A stretch of 64,000 nucleotides of DNA from contig LUCM01008136.1 of the NCBI GenBank assembly GCA_008360955.1, positions 81,416 to 145,415 of the forward strand, in the 5' to 3' direction. Source of the DNA: Fasciolopsis buskii (lineage: Eukaryota; Platyhelminthes; Trematoda; Plagiorchiida; Fasciolidae). Below the pieces are notes generated by a model. That model did not search any database and had not been told where the DNA came from. It saw only the letters and a program-made list of their open reading frames with translations. The number at the start of each line of letters is the position of its first letter. Position 1 is the stretch's first letter. Of this stretch, positions 47,804-60,551 are shown piece after piece. The translations under genes were made by a program, and so were the position numbers.

Positions 47804-50800
47804 ATTAGGACTTCGTAGACGTCTGACACATTAAATCGAATAGCTCGCAAACTGTCTAACTAGAAGATGCTATAAACACGCAAATAAAAACAAGCGGCGA
47901 TTTGCGAAGCGAATTCGCATTATTAAAACGTGGGTAGAAGCGAAATTCTCCGGTCGCACACCGGTCACGGAATCGCGATGTGCTAAACTGACTGATAGAC
48001 AGCCCGCAGATCTATCGGTGTTTGTGGTACGCTGTTCCTAAGACAAATTAATATCTTTGGTGGACTTCAAGCTTTAAATAGCGTGAAATGCAATCGTTCT
48101 GGCTTGACAGCAAACCTCTTGAAAGTGACTGAAACTGTGGATCAGGGAGAACGTTTCGCCTGGTCGTACTGAGACCATTCGCAGTACAAATGAATCGCAA
48201 CCCATAATGGGATTCGAAAATTGGCAGAAGAATCACTCATTATTGTCAGCACTCGGAGAATTATTGCTCACTTGTACTGCGTGATTTCACTTTGCTTTGA
48301 ATCCCGTCGTTTGGCAAAGCCGCAAAAAGTCGCCCTGAATTGGTATCGCTGGACGACTACACTACCGAAAGCGGATACAGTATAGGCAACGTTACTGAGC
48401 TTTGCTGCTCATACATCGGTTGCCTGGTGAGCAAAACAGTGTGATCACCCAAAACCCCGGATAACGATGTGAGTCAAACCGTTAAGTGCTGATGTTCCAC
48501 GTATCAGCATGTGCCTACCCGGGTAGGTTGGCAACTAGGAGGTCAGAATTCCATTTGAAAACTGCAAACCGCAAATACCACTAATCTGTAGTCACCATTC
48601 TCAGTGGTTTAACAAAGAATACCCAAACCATCCAGACACAAGTCTCATTTTGTTAGAGAAAACTAATCGCATTTATACACAAAGTATGCGTATCCATCGT
48701 GAGTCCACTAGTAACCAATGCAAAAAGAGGTTTCGTTTTGGCGCAAGCAGAGAAACCCCTCATAATCCGCGGCTGCCTAAAAATTGCTTGCGTCAGCAGA
48801 ATCACAGCCGCTTTTGTGTGATGTTGAGTGGATCGAAATATGTCTTCATGAGGTGTTCACTCTTGACTCACTGCTTAAATCCCAGTTGGGAATAGCATTC
48901 ATGGTAGGAGAAGGTTAGCGTGGTCCGCAAACAACAGGTCATTAACTCTGAGCAACTTGTGTTTATAGACAATGACGTTTAGGTTTAGGTTACCGACTGC
49001 TGAACTGCTAGGCCAAAATATGTGCACAGATCTTCAGACTCCATTCGTGACAGTCTAATCTGATGTTTGAGTTTATGCCATGCGTGCGAGACACCCTTAG
49101 AAGGTAGTCGGTGGTCGATACTCTCATTTTGGTTGTTTTGATGCATTGTTCATTGGTTTACGTAACAGTACGCACCATACCTCTATGAACTGACTGTCTG
49201 TTAAGTCCAACTCATTCAGCATTTTGGCCAAAGGGCCTTTCAGTAAGTGGATTCATGAAATAAAGAATGCCTGATGACAATTTTAATAAATATTCCGATT
49301 TACTGTTGAGTACGGTCATTTATTCAGAAAAGACTCTTCCTAATTTGTTAATGCTCTTGGCATGCCTGAGAACTAACGAAAGTACAGTGTGACTGTCATA
49401 ATCCTGTTCGAAATCAGCGGAAATGCATATCTGCCAAGGTCTGGCTGAGGTTCGAGTCCAGGACTGAACAAATCGAAATGCAGTGCCCTTGATCAATGGG
49501 CCGTCAAATATTCATGGTTGATATAGCGCGAATCCATCGGTGTTCATTTTATTGCAGTCATCCGACGTTGACAAACGGACAGAATGTTGGATTTCCTATC
49601 TCAACATGTTTTGTTGAATGGCACATGTATGCAATTAGTAAATTGCTGCCAAACACATCTTGACCTATTTAACGGGATCGAGTAGGGGAACAGCATATAC
49701 ATGCATTTAAAACAAACTGAAATTTTTGATGATTCTCACTCATTGAAATCGTACTTTGTCAACGATGAATACACTGAACTGTTTTACTAAATGCCGAATC
49801 ATAATCTTTTCACTCTTAAATTTAGGATGAGACTATGTCGAAGTTTTGTAGCTGAAATTTCATGATGCTTTCGTTTTAATCGGTCAAATTTTGGAAAACA
49901 TGCATAAACTTTTGGAAGTTAGTGAATGGCCGATTGGTGTACATCTGGCTGTCATGAATCTATGCTTGTTTAAACTGATCGGGCTTCAGTGTATGCAGCC
50001 AGTCATTCTGTTCACGTATTTCCTTGTAAGATCACATGTTTACTAATGGTTTCGTGAAGTGATAACAGATGTAAATGAAAGTATACTTATACGAGACATT
50101 AGGCAGGTGTTTCGTAACGATAAACAAACGGGAGACGTTCTTCCTACTTCATCCTTTATTTTTCAATCGATTCTATCTTCCGTCAGCTATCGCTCGTTCC
50201 TGCTAACTTTAGTAAGAAAAACCAAGTCCAACAAATAAAAGAGTTTGTTTATCGGTCAGAATTAAATCGGTTGTTTAGGTCTAACATTATCAGCACTTAC
50301 TGATCAATTTGTCTACTCACTAATGTAGTCCATCGTTATTTACTGGATTTGTCATGCGGTTTTTTTGGTCAGATTATCGACTGACGCGATCGCTGAGGTG
50401 TCACCGAGGAATTGTTATACTTTAGCCAGGGTAGTGGATGAGCTAAGCTAAAATCCGCTACGCTTACGATACCTACATTTCAAGGCTACACTTCGTCCCG
50501 CATGATTCCTGGATTAGGTAAAGTAACTTATTTGCGAAGGCACACTGATTTTCATTGATCTACCTTGAAGGCACATTGTTCGCACATCCATTCCTGAAGT
50601 TCTCTCTAAGTTTGTTGCCTAGTTGTTCGTCACTGAAACTCAAACATGGCGAGATTTGATGGAAGCCAAGTTACACAACAAATCACCTTTCAGTCGTCGT
50701 CGTTGGTGTTCTTTTAAAAAGACGTCAGAAGGTTAACCAAACATTAAACTATATATATTGGGCATTTAAGACAATTAAAATAGATTGGAGAACGTGTAAT

Positions 50801-53800
50801 TGAAACAATAATCGTGAAAAATAAACCAGTTGCTATTTTTCGCAGCAACTAAAGGCCTTGGCTTGAGGGTCCAGACCCATGCTTTCGGATTTACTTTTTG
50901 GCATATCTCAGTGGAGATACCGATTGCTTCTGGCAGCTGGAGAAATAAAAGTGAAATGTAAGCCTTCAAAACGGTGATTAAAATGATGCTACTTTTGCTG
51001 TTTCCGCTCGGCTGAACTGATGTGCTAGAAGCATTGCGCCTGCGCTGATAGGTAACTTGTTACGTAATCGTAAGAACGTCGATAATGCTGTTTATGGAAG
51101 AGTTCGTAAAATTATTTGATGTGGCCTTTTTGCTTTTACTCTCATCTCGGAGTGGTCGGGATGATACACGAGGCCGGGAAACTCTCAGTTTATCGGTGAT
51201 TCATGTTTAGTTCGATCAAGCCATTCATACCGACCATCATCCATCACAAATTAGGTGTTTACTTGGCTTGAATTTGGTGTTTACTGCAGTCATACTCCTA
51301 ATGGCACCAGAGCAACGCACAAACTTAAAGGGGGGGAACCAAAGATTAACATAACCAAACTTTATGTCCAAACAAAATTCGTTGGATTAACTCACTACAT
51401 TTTGTACTCATGAAATATCAGTGCCCAGTATCATTTGAACGATGCAGCGTCGTATCACGGAACCTGAGAAAATTACTGTCATGGAGTGGATGGGCCGTTT
51501 TCGTCAGTCATTTTTACATAAGCCGGATTTGTTAATTCGTGACAGACTGTCGTATTCTTTTAGCTAATAGATGCTAACAGGTGAAACTGCTGTAATCAGA
51601 TCAACTAAACTGTACCAGAACTCCCCCGGCTAATTGTCTTGGAGAACCAGACAGGTTGGGTTATTTTCATCAAAATCATTTAAGCCAAAAAAGTGAACAT
51701 GGACGTCCCTTATTTTCTTCTTAAAGACATAGATTCCCTTGTGTCTGCGCTTGACATCATGTTTTGCAACCAAGATGACCGAGGTCAGTTCAGTCGTGAC
51801 CACTTCGTTAGTCTATTCCGTGACATCCATAGAACGGTCACTACTGAACGGTCTGTCGCCAGCTCGCACCGTAAACTCTGCTACGGAGTCAAGAGCGTCT
51901 GTTATGGCAAGGCCCTGAACCACAATTGCACAATCCTAACGGGCTCGTGCCAACTTCAGATTTTGATTTCGCCTTGAAAGTGTGCGGTTGATAGGGTTAC
52001 TGACTGCTCTGTTCATCACATTTTTCTCTGACTATTAATTCTGCCTCCTTCGAGCCCCTTCACGGCTGATGCAGTATTCCTATGGCCTTGGGCTTTAGTA
52101 CCCCCAGAAAGCTTGCCAGATTATTGCTGTCAGAACTTACTCTCACGACAGCAACTTCTTGAGGCACACCAAACGGTTCTTAAATTTCCCGTCGTCTAAC
52201 GAAGGGATAAGATATGATCTTCATCCTTGTCACAACTCAAATTCAGAATGACCGGTCTCTTCCTTTAGAATTTTTAATCTGCTGAGGCAGCAATAACTAT
52301 GATAATTGCAGTTGCATTAAATTCAGAAATGACGAAGGTTTGCAATTTATTTTGTCTCTCGTTCACTGTTGTTCTTTTGTTATCCTCCGGTGTTAAGAAC
52401 GGCGTATCAACACTTCGTGCCGTCCACTCGCGGCAATTAATTATACTTACTTTTTGATGTGCTCTAAAGAAGTATGTGAAGCGCTTCTGCTTTTGGATTA
52501 GGCAATCATACAAACAAAATCCTCCAAGAAAGCCTATATCCTGCGCATGAGGACAGATAAAATTTTTGTCGTCGCAATTTATTCAGGTACCCTTCAGATG
52601 CGACTTATCTCTGTCTAGGTTAACCGGTCAAAAAAACCAGACATTCTCTAGCACATCTCGATAATAACTCTATGTACGGATAAGAGTATATGATCACGAA
52701 ATAAGGTGGACCTAACTACTTGAATCCAGATCGTTTTAAAATAAGTCCGCCTTTCTGGGAGATTTGTGCTATCGTTCAAATCATATTCGGTTTGCTTCCA
52801 TTACCTACTCAGCCAAGCTGATTAATGAAAATGGATATGCATCCCACGACTTTATTTGTTCAATTGAACCTACACGTTGATCCATTGATCTCATGCGTGG
52901 CGAGGTTTGATCCTTTTCAAAAACTACAACTAGGACATTTATGAAACTGAATAATCTACTAAGACTGGCAAATTAATCAGTAGCCAAGCTGAAGATTTTC
53001 AGATTTCTATTATTTACCGTCGATCTTATTTTGACCGTTGATCACACTTAGTTTTCGAAACGGGAAAATTATTTGTCGTATTCCATGCAGCACTAGAACG
53101 ACAAAATCGCTGTTATAACACCCACTTCTCCAGTAGTCTTATTTCTTCACGCTTTCATCACGCGCTGTGCAACTTTTTATCAGCTGTCGAATGAAAGAAG
53201 AATTACACACTTAATTACTGTAAATAATATGTGGTGGGTTCGAAGCAAGTGCACTCAACTGAGAAATATTCTCAATTCAGTATTGTTGAATGGTATATGA
53301 TAACGATTTATATATATAAGGAAAAGGTAATTGTTTTCAGACGAATCTGGCTTGTGGCATAGAAAAGATCCTACATAATATGCACGCTGTCCATCCTTTA
53401 TCGCATGATGGAGTCAATAATTTAGGCAAAGCAGATAAGCGAGTACCAGCTTTCGAAATCACTATGAAATTCGCAGAATTTGGTTGCGAACTGTACCCTT
53501 GATAGGTGTAAGGACGCATTTCGCCACTGAGACCAATTTTCGACGAAGTTCAGTCTAGGCTGCAAAGTGATATAACTGAGTTCTGCATTGCACACCTCAC
53601 GTGCCTATTTGCGACAAAAAATAACCAAGACCTGATGTTTATTTCATTATGGAATGAGGCCATTAAAATAGCACAAGGCTATTAAATGATGACCAGAGGC
53701 CGTCTTATGAAATATGATTCCAGCTTTCGTGACGGAAATATTTAAAATAATGACGAACATGGATAGCAGCGAAAAAATCAAATACACATGTTTTTTGCTG

Positions 53801-53940
53801 TCTAAAAAATAACGAAAGATTTATAGCCGATTATTTGCTCCATTGGCAATCCTCAATGCGTTGGGGAAAACGAAACAGCCGGTAATTATTTCCTGCCTTG
53901 CAAACAACCAGCCAGATGCCTGTTCAAGAATTTTATTGGT
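47804..53940. other. no supported gene
   Basis: A frame at 51693-51977 starts MDVPYFLLKDIDSLVSALDI and continues DQDD-like CNQDDRGQFSRDHF; it looks protein-like but has no clear acceptor or donor. GGTTCGAGTCC near 49446 is an isolated B-box-like string. I see nothing else recognisable. Confidence 0.45.
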
Positions 53941-54440
53941 GTACTCTTATGCAGTTTTTTGACACTTGTGTTTACCAGTATCAACACTGACATCTCCGAA
54001 GCTCTGCTCATGCCTGCTGGGAATATTGGGTGAGCAATGATGAAGTGCGCCGTCGTGTATTGGATGTAGACAGTCGTTCTCTGACTGAGATAATCACTCT
54101 ACCTCGCCTTCGTTTGCTTGGACACGTAGTGCGTAAGCCTGTCTATCGTCTGCTTTCTGTGTTATTTATGCAAGTGCTGGACAAGGCTGGAAGAAGCGAC
54201 ACGGCTGTTAGGCTATGAACTGGCGCAGAGGTATAAGGTAGTTAGTTTCGGCTTTAGCCTCGACTGGTACTTCCCGCGTTCCTGGTTGACACCCAAGAGA
54301 TGATGATGGTTGTCGGTTGGAGACGTTAAACGATATGGCTTAGAACCGTAGTCAGTGGCGCGAATGGTGCCTGGCCTGTATGTAGAATTTGTGCTCACTG
54401 TACCTCCGGCTTCCAAAAAGCACCGAAAACAACTATAAAT
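53941..54440 (+). mobile_element. 5'-truncated LINE 3' end, RTE-like family
   Basis: Only the C-terminal end of the element is present. WVSNDEVRRRVLDVDSRSLT leads into TLPRLRLLGHVVRKPVYRL, then a frameshifted segment to RLETLNDMA and NRSQWREWCLACM. The block GGTTGGAGAC...ATATGG...GTAGTC.GTGGCG is shared with 26.99-27.04 kb in the full-length copy, so both belong to the same or closely related families. Loss of the 5' part is the usual outcome of incomplete target-primed reverse transcription. Confidence 0.82.
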
Positions 54441-57227
54441 ATCACAAAATCTGTGCTGTGAAAGCAGAAAAGTGTACATGTCCTTTCGTTGTTATTAATT
54501 TCCGCTGCATTTATCCAACTTTTGTGATGTTGCCTTGGCCCCAGAAATATATATATATGCTTGTCATAGATGACACAGAATTTTCCTGGCTTATTTTACA
54601 CAGCATTCCTTTCGGTCTTTGTAGTTGCTTCATCATTAATTTGTATTACCTAAGCTGAGATGAAACTTATGGACCTTTGAGTGCAGAAGTTGAAGAGCAA
54701 ACTTAAGCAGGATTGTCCCCGCTACATAATTGTCTTCCTTTTCAGTTCACAAAAGTTCGACTTAAACAAATTAGGACCGAGGAAGCTTTCTGCATTAGAG
54801 TAAAATGGATTTTGAATTATTGCGATTCGACAGTTATTAGGAGGCTGATTTCCTCATCATCGGCTAGGGTACCACTTGTGTTCTCATTAGGTACTTTTGG
54901 CGCCTGATTTGTGCCAAAGTTAGCATTTTAATACCAGTACTAACTGCACTGTACAACATGACATGCTTTCTATGGTACGTACTTTTTCCAATCTGTTCTG
55001 ATTGGCAACATTTTTCATCAATGCTGCCTCACAGTCTCGTCCGCTTTCATCCTTCAAATCACACTGACCTAATTTTTTCGGCCACACTTTCTGGCCAAAA
55101 ACGACTTGAAAGTTTGAATCGAAACGATGAAAGGCAAAAACTAACAGTTTTTTGTTCTCGACCGGTATGCTAACTGCATTTCCTAATTCATCTCCCATTT
55201 TTCTGTCCTCCAGTTACGAGTCGCGTGTCGTGCTCGTGTGTATCAGAGCGTAACGAGATACGGTCCTTGGCCTTAATGAATCCAGGAGGACGACAGTGGA
55301 GAGATGAAATGATAAAATGTCAGCAAACTGGAGTGTGCAGATAAATATACACCAAACACCTGGTAGGCCGAGTATACCAGAGTTACGGCTCGCTTACTTA
55401 GCCGAATACGAGTGACGAAAATAAGGATCAATTACCACAAGGTGATTAGGTGATTACAAATTTGCTTACGGAGGCAGGCGTCAGATTTTCGAAAAAATGC
55501 GGGTGTGTTACAGAACGGTCCTTGGTAAAATGAACTAAAATTCTAGGAGACCGCCGGAAAATCTTGTTAATTGTCTAATTTTTAAAATCATCGTTTCGTC
55601 ATATTTCAGTATTTTGCCAAAACGGTTATGGCACATTGTTTGGTTGCAGGTAAAACTGTACACGGCTGAGTTTGCTCTCTTGCCAAGGGCAACTTAACTT
55701 TACGTTCCTATTTTAAGGCTTTCTTCAAGCTACATTCATTTTGATGACCCTTCGTCAGGAAATTACATCTAAATGATTACTTTGTCTACATTTTTTCGGG
55801 GTTGATTGCAAATCGTTCATATATTCCGAACATTCCCAATTAGTATGTTCATCTGTTGGATATTATTTAACCTAAAATATTATCTTGGTCGTCTCATTTG
55901 TGCAGGGCGATTAATAACATGGCCCTAATGATTGTGGCGCTGTAGCATATGCAAAGTGTGGCCAATAGTTGACGTTAAACTGCGGTAGAATTCAGTTTTG
56001 TCCTCGCGTGCTGAAATCGAAGCTGGAAATTCTTGTTTCAAGTGCGAAGACTTGAAAAGCTAGAAAAATGTTTTACTTGGCAGTATGTCATTTTCATTTT
56101 TGTAAGGGAGCCTATATTTAACCATCAGTCTTCCCGGGTACCCCATCATGTCTCCAGCAATACTCAGGGGGAATTTTCTCACAGAATTATACAGAATGGC
56201 GCAAATCAATAACGTTTAGCTGTCTGACGCTTCGCAACTGTCCTATTTCACCCTTTTTCCTAGCCAGTCCCATGGAAAAATGCAATCCAGAAAAAACTTC
56301 TGCCCTTTCAGTTATCTTACTACAATAGTTCTGTTGTTCCATTTCTAGGAAACAGTCCGCCCGGCCATAACGTAATTCTGTTTGAATGTTCATTCTCCTT
56401 TTCGGTACATGGTTCAGGCGACGGTGCAATGGGGAGGGTAAGCTTCTAAGCCAAAAGAATGGCGTACATGAAACCAATCTCGAACCAGAAACCATGACCT
56501 TGAGGTGGAAGTATTTGCAATTATAACGAAATATCGATCAGTGGACCATCTTGGCCTGGGCAGTCTTGTGGTAGGTGGAGCAAGCTATTTTGCTCTCGCA
56601 ATTACGTTTCGCAGTTTTCGGTTGCCACAAGCGGGCTACATTTCTACTGCCCTTAACAAAGTCTGTACTACATACCGCTACTCACCTAGTGTAGGCTCCG
56701 TTGCGAATGCTGTGCCTCAAACCAACAAATAAATCTCTCGCACACACTTATGCAGTATATGCATATTTGGATAAGTGATGATTGACTTTACAAACAGTAA
56801 GCCCAAAGCACAAAATTTTAGTGGAATCGAATTTTGTTGCACCACTCAGCCTTGGCCCTGATAACCCGGAGACCCTGATTTTTTCAAGTAGTCTTTCGTC
56901 CCTGACTCGAGTCTGATCCAAAAGCGATGAATAAGTACTGTTGATTATTCCCAGCAGCAATAATGAAACAGGTTTTCAATGATGTTTCCATAGTTTCCTA
57001 ATGGAGTGTTCGACATCCGTGCTGTATGACGTTATCCTCCTTGTACTTTCACACATGTTCAGATAAAAAAAGAGAAAAAGCAAAGTAGTGTGCAAATAGT
57101 GGCATGCCGTCTGCTCTGGCCTATTACCATTTCTATAGAATATTTAAGCGCTGGACGTTGATCGCTGTTTAGTTTGCGTCTAGATTGAGCCCCAGTAATT
57201 CAGATTATATACACTGCACCAAGAGAC
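54441..57227. other. no supported gene
   Basis: A possible exon at 55214-55344 follows the good acceptor tttttctgtcctccag and is open for 43 codons (ALMNPGGRQWRDEMIK). A minus frame at 56187-56495 (102 codons) has no family motif. Neither is firm. Confidence 0.45.
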
Positions 57228-57414
57228 CAAGAACCTTTTGTCTTTCACTTCCTTTTATTAATGGAACAAAGATGTATATCAATTTTCAGGAAAGGGGCCG
57301 CGGCCAGCAGAGGGCTGCCAAGAGAGAAAGTCGACTGGCGGTGGGAGGATTCGAACCCGCGACCTTCAAGCCCAAACGCCACGAACTGACTCACTTAGCC
57401 ACCGCCGGCCAATC
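57228..57414 (-). mobile_element. tRNA-derived SINE, best-preserved copy
   Basis: On the minus strand the element begins GGCCGGCGGTGGCTAAGTG. The A box is TGGCTAAGTGAG. After 32 bp comes a perfect B box, GGTTCGAATCC, then TCCCACCGCC. GGCGGTG at the 5' side pairs fully with CACCGCC at the 3' side, as in a tRNA acceptor stem. The tRNA-unrelated body (TTGGCAGCCCTCTGCTGGCC) and tail (TTCCATTAATAAAAGGAAG) follow. The tail contains AATAAA. The same layout in two other places shows that it is a dispersed element and not a tRNA gene. Transcription by RNA polymerase III from the internal promoter is expected for the class. Confidence 0.9.
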
Positions 57415-58972
57415 ATCCGGTCATTTGTAGCAAAAGCTGAACAAACTGCTGGGGAAGAGCACACAAATAAATTTGAGTTTAAAGTTAATTAAATAGGATT
57501 TCGGAAGCGCTATACCGGTAAAGGAGACATTGTTAAAAGTGTTTATCTTTCCATTTCGTCTCATTTATTCTAGTCCTTTAACAATGATACCGTATAGGGC
57601 ATTATTTTCTTCCACAAAGAGTAACTCGGGGATTGAACAGTGATAAGCAAAGTGGACTGGCCTTGGGGGGATTCAGAGAGGCAAACTTCACCAAAGTGAC
57701 TCCTCGAAAGCGGCCGCTGATGTTCAACTGCAAAACAAAAGTGGTTTATGAACATCGCATCCGAAAGGTTTGCTGGAAAAATCAAATAATTATGTCCAGT
57801 GTGGTGAACTAAATGAGTAGTTGTGTATGCCAAAATGACTTTAACCCACGGAAAATAGTGAGCCAAAAATTTGGTTACCGAGGGCATATTTGATCCCCGC
57901 GGCTTTTCAGTCAACTAACAGCGATTAGGTTACAACATTGTTTTGAGGAGGATCACTAATCGTTACTTCAGCTGCGGAAGTAGTATTTGTGAAATAATTT
58001 GCTTTGATAAATATTCCGATGAATGGCTGATTCGAAGAATAATTTCTATCAGAGTAGTAAGGTACATAGCGTTTCCAATTATTATTTTACTATTCAGTAG
58101 GTTCCACCCTAGGGTCTGAAATTACGGGCTTAACTACCAGAGATGCGTTATGATGCACATAGAGGGCAAACAGGAGTGACAAACTTTGTTGATGTCGGGA
58201 TGCTCAGACTGACAGACTATGAAAACCGGAAATTTATTTCAGTCATCCAGTTATTTAAGAATGCTGCATTGCTGTATTGACCAGTTTACATCAGTCAGGT
58301 GTGTACTTTAATTGCTCGAAGTTTGTTATTTTCTCGTGACCTATTGAACTAGTTTGACAAATAGCTTTCTGTACCCCGCTCTTAAGTGATTTATGGGGTT
58401 CATCCATTTTTCGTGTACTGACTGACCTCCTGTCTGTGAAAAGCGGGAAAAATTGCTGGCTAAACAAGAAATGCGAGGATAAAATCTTTTAACCTTTTTT
58501 TCTTTAACCTGGTCAAAGCCAACAATGAAAATTTACTCTGTTCGGTAAGCCAAAATCGGGACACACGACATAGTAACGAAGAGGAGTAGGGGAGCAGATT
58601 ATTGTCATTCAGTCTGCAAGTCTCGGTTGTCTTAGGAAAACAAAGTTTGGATTGCTTGAATTATATGAAGAATGCTTCCGTTCAAGAGTACTTGCCTTTT
58701 AGGGTCACCTGTCAAAATTCACAAATAATCATTTTTAAAAGTAAAATAAATCAATCCAAATCTCATTGAGAATGAAAAGAAATGTTATGCAGTTCCAAAT
58801 GCTGTCGGTCTCATACAGGTATTGATTAGAGTACCACGATCATCCAAAGACCACCGAATATCTCGATAGCATGAATTCGAATTCAGCACGATAGAAATCA
58901 GATCAGCTGGAAATATATTTTTTCTTGTTCCTCGAAATATTCTCTTCAAAGGCAAAAGCCTCAATAGTTAAA
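57415..58972. other. no supported gene
   Basis: AT-rich flank between the SINE and the ORF at 58973, with no exon, repeat or RNA gene that I can support. Confidence 0.5.
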
Positions 58973-59152
58973 ATGGGTTTGCAAAAAAAACAGTACCGGG
59001 CAGAGGAAATCTACAAGGAACTTCAGAACGGAAACGGAAGAGGAATCACGCTATCACTGGACTACTTGGACAGAATCTCATACAATCAGTTGCAAATCGA
59101 AAAATTGAAGAAAACCGCTAATTCAATCAAACATATTCAGAGAGAGATATGA
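58973..59152 (+). CDS. small ORF (59 residues) beside the inverted repeat, product unknown
   Basis: An ATG in context TAAAATGGG opens MGLQKKQYRAEEIYKELQN, then SLDYLDRISYNQLQIEKL, and ends KHIQREI before TGA. It is Lys/Glu/Gln-rich and probably helical. It lies 205 bp outside the left arm and reads toward it. Its composition looks coding, but the length is within chance. It might be the start of a transposon protein or an unrelated exon; no family recognised. Confidence 0.25.
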   Translation: MGLQKKQYRAEEIYKELQNGNGRGITLSLDYLDRISYNQLQIEKLKKTANSIKHIQREI

Positions 59153-59357
59153 TCAAATGATCACAAACCAACTGAGGACAAAAACGGAAACATATGATGT
59201 AGGGTCCAATTACTGGGAAAATAGTTAACAAAACAAAATGTAAGAGAAAAAAATGAAATCATAAATCGTTGCAGCATAAAAGCAGAATTTGTAAGCGACA
59301 ATCAAAAAACTTAGGCAGGCATCGGTTTATCGAAAAAAGTAATAGATAACAGCCGTA

Positions 59358-60551
59358 CGGATGCATTAAATCAACGCTATTTCAACTAGCCACTACTAAC
59401 ACACAAAGAACTCTCAAACAATAATTTTCACCTCTTAGTCTCACATTCAAAATATACCAATTACGTTAGCATTTAATGAACAAAAGAACAGCACAGGATC
59501 ATTCAACAGATACCCGAGTGCGTATAATCGAAGAGTAGTAATAACCACGAATACAATCACCCAGTTTATGGAAAGTTTTTATTCATCTATCTTTGACCAG
59601 GAATCCAAAATTGCAAATAATCACATCACTCCTGAAAAGATTTATCCTGGCATTTTGGCGATGTTCGTTATATTGATCAAATGGAGCTAATCCAAAATAT
59701 AGATACGATTTTACACAGGAATTCCGTTGCTAGATCAAAGATACTGAAAACAATTGAAAGATCAAAGAAAGAATGACCAAAATAAAATTCCATGTAGCTG
59801 TGCAATCTACAGTACTGGTTAAGTCAATGAGGTCTGAATAGGGTCCGTCTGGAGGCCTGTGAGGTACTACCCCTTCGCTGGTTGCCAATTGTGATGAAAT
59901 AATCACCCATATTTTCTTTGGAGCTGAGTAATTAATTGCTTTCATTACGTAAACTTCCGGCACATATCTCAGTAGCCCATTTCGCATCAAATCTCAGCGA
60001 CCATCATCCCAGTGTGCCATGTTCATTCGGAAAGAAAGAAAATTGTTCAAAAAGGCAATATTATTCAACGCAGTTTGTTGTCCAATGCCAATAACTGGCA
60101 CATAACTGTGGCTAATTTATTGAACAACATGAATAGTGCACAAGAAGCGTAACATTTCAGCTTGGCTGCAACGATTCAGACAAAACAAACAAGGTGCTCC
60201 TCGATTCACACCTTAGACGTAAGCTGAAGAGCACACAACAGCCCACATAGACACACACTTAACCAGAATTTAAAAGTTACCTCAAGTACGAAACGAATCA
60301 AGTTCCAACAAATGTTCTATGTTTCCCAAAACAGTTCATTTGAAAACTATAAGCACAAACATAATCTGAGTTCTAACTTCTCTCATTTGGACGATACCGA
60401 TTGCATCTGTCCTCCCGCCTAACCCATGCCACTACACATATACCAGAACACAAGGCCCAGTTGAAAGAATAAATAAATATCTACTTATGAGAAACAATGC
60501 CGAGATATGTGTCTATGTTTGCTAATTAATGACCAATCCGACACAGGAAGC
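59358..60551. repeat. left arm of a 1.19-kb inverted repeat
   Basis: Its reverse complement matches 62385-63579 nearly base for base. I compared the arms line by line and counted six substitutions and one one-base indel. Five substitutions and the indel lie in the outer 230 bp (59358-59585); the inner 960 bp differ at one position, near 60214. The inner edge is abrupt after GGAAGC. At the outer edge only weak similarity continues. The arm contains, on the minus strand at 59730-59990, an 86-codon frame identical to that in the right arm. The strong identity means the duplication, or its last homogenisation, is recent. Confidence 0.97.

Noticed and set aside
48979..48992. GTTTAGGTTTAGG-like string, considered as telomeric repeat
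   Set aside because: Only two imperfect units; no array.
49446..49456. GGTTCGAGTCC, a B-box match
   Set aside because: No A box or tRNA-like stem around it.
56187..56495. 102-codon minus-strand frame, considered as a retrotransposon remnant
   Set aside because: No conserved block of any LINE or LTR protein could be recognised in it.
57340..57410. A tRNA gene at the perfect B box
   Set aside because: The T-stem is imperfect, and the tRNA-like part is followed by a body shared with other dispersed copies, so it is a SINE.
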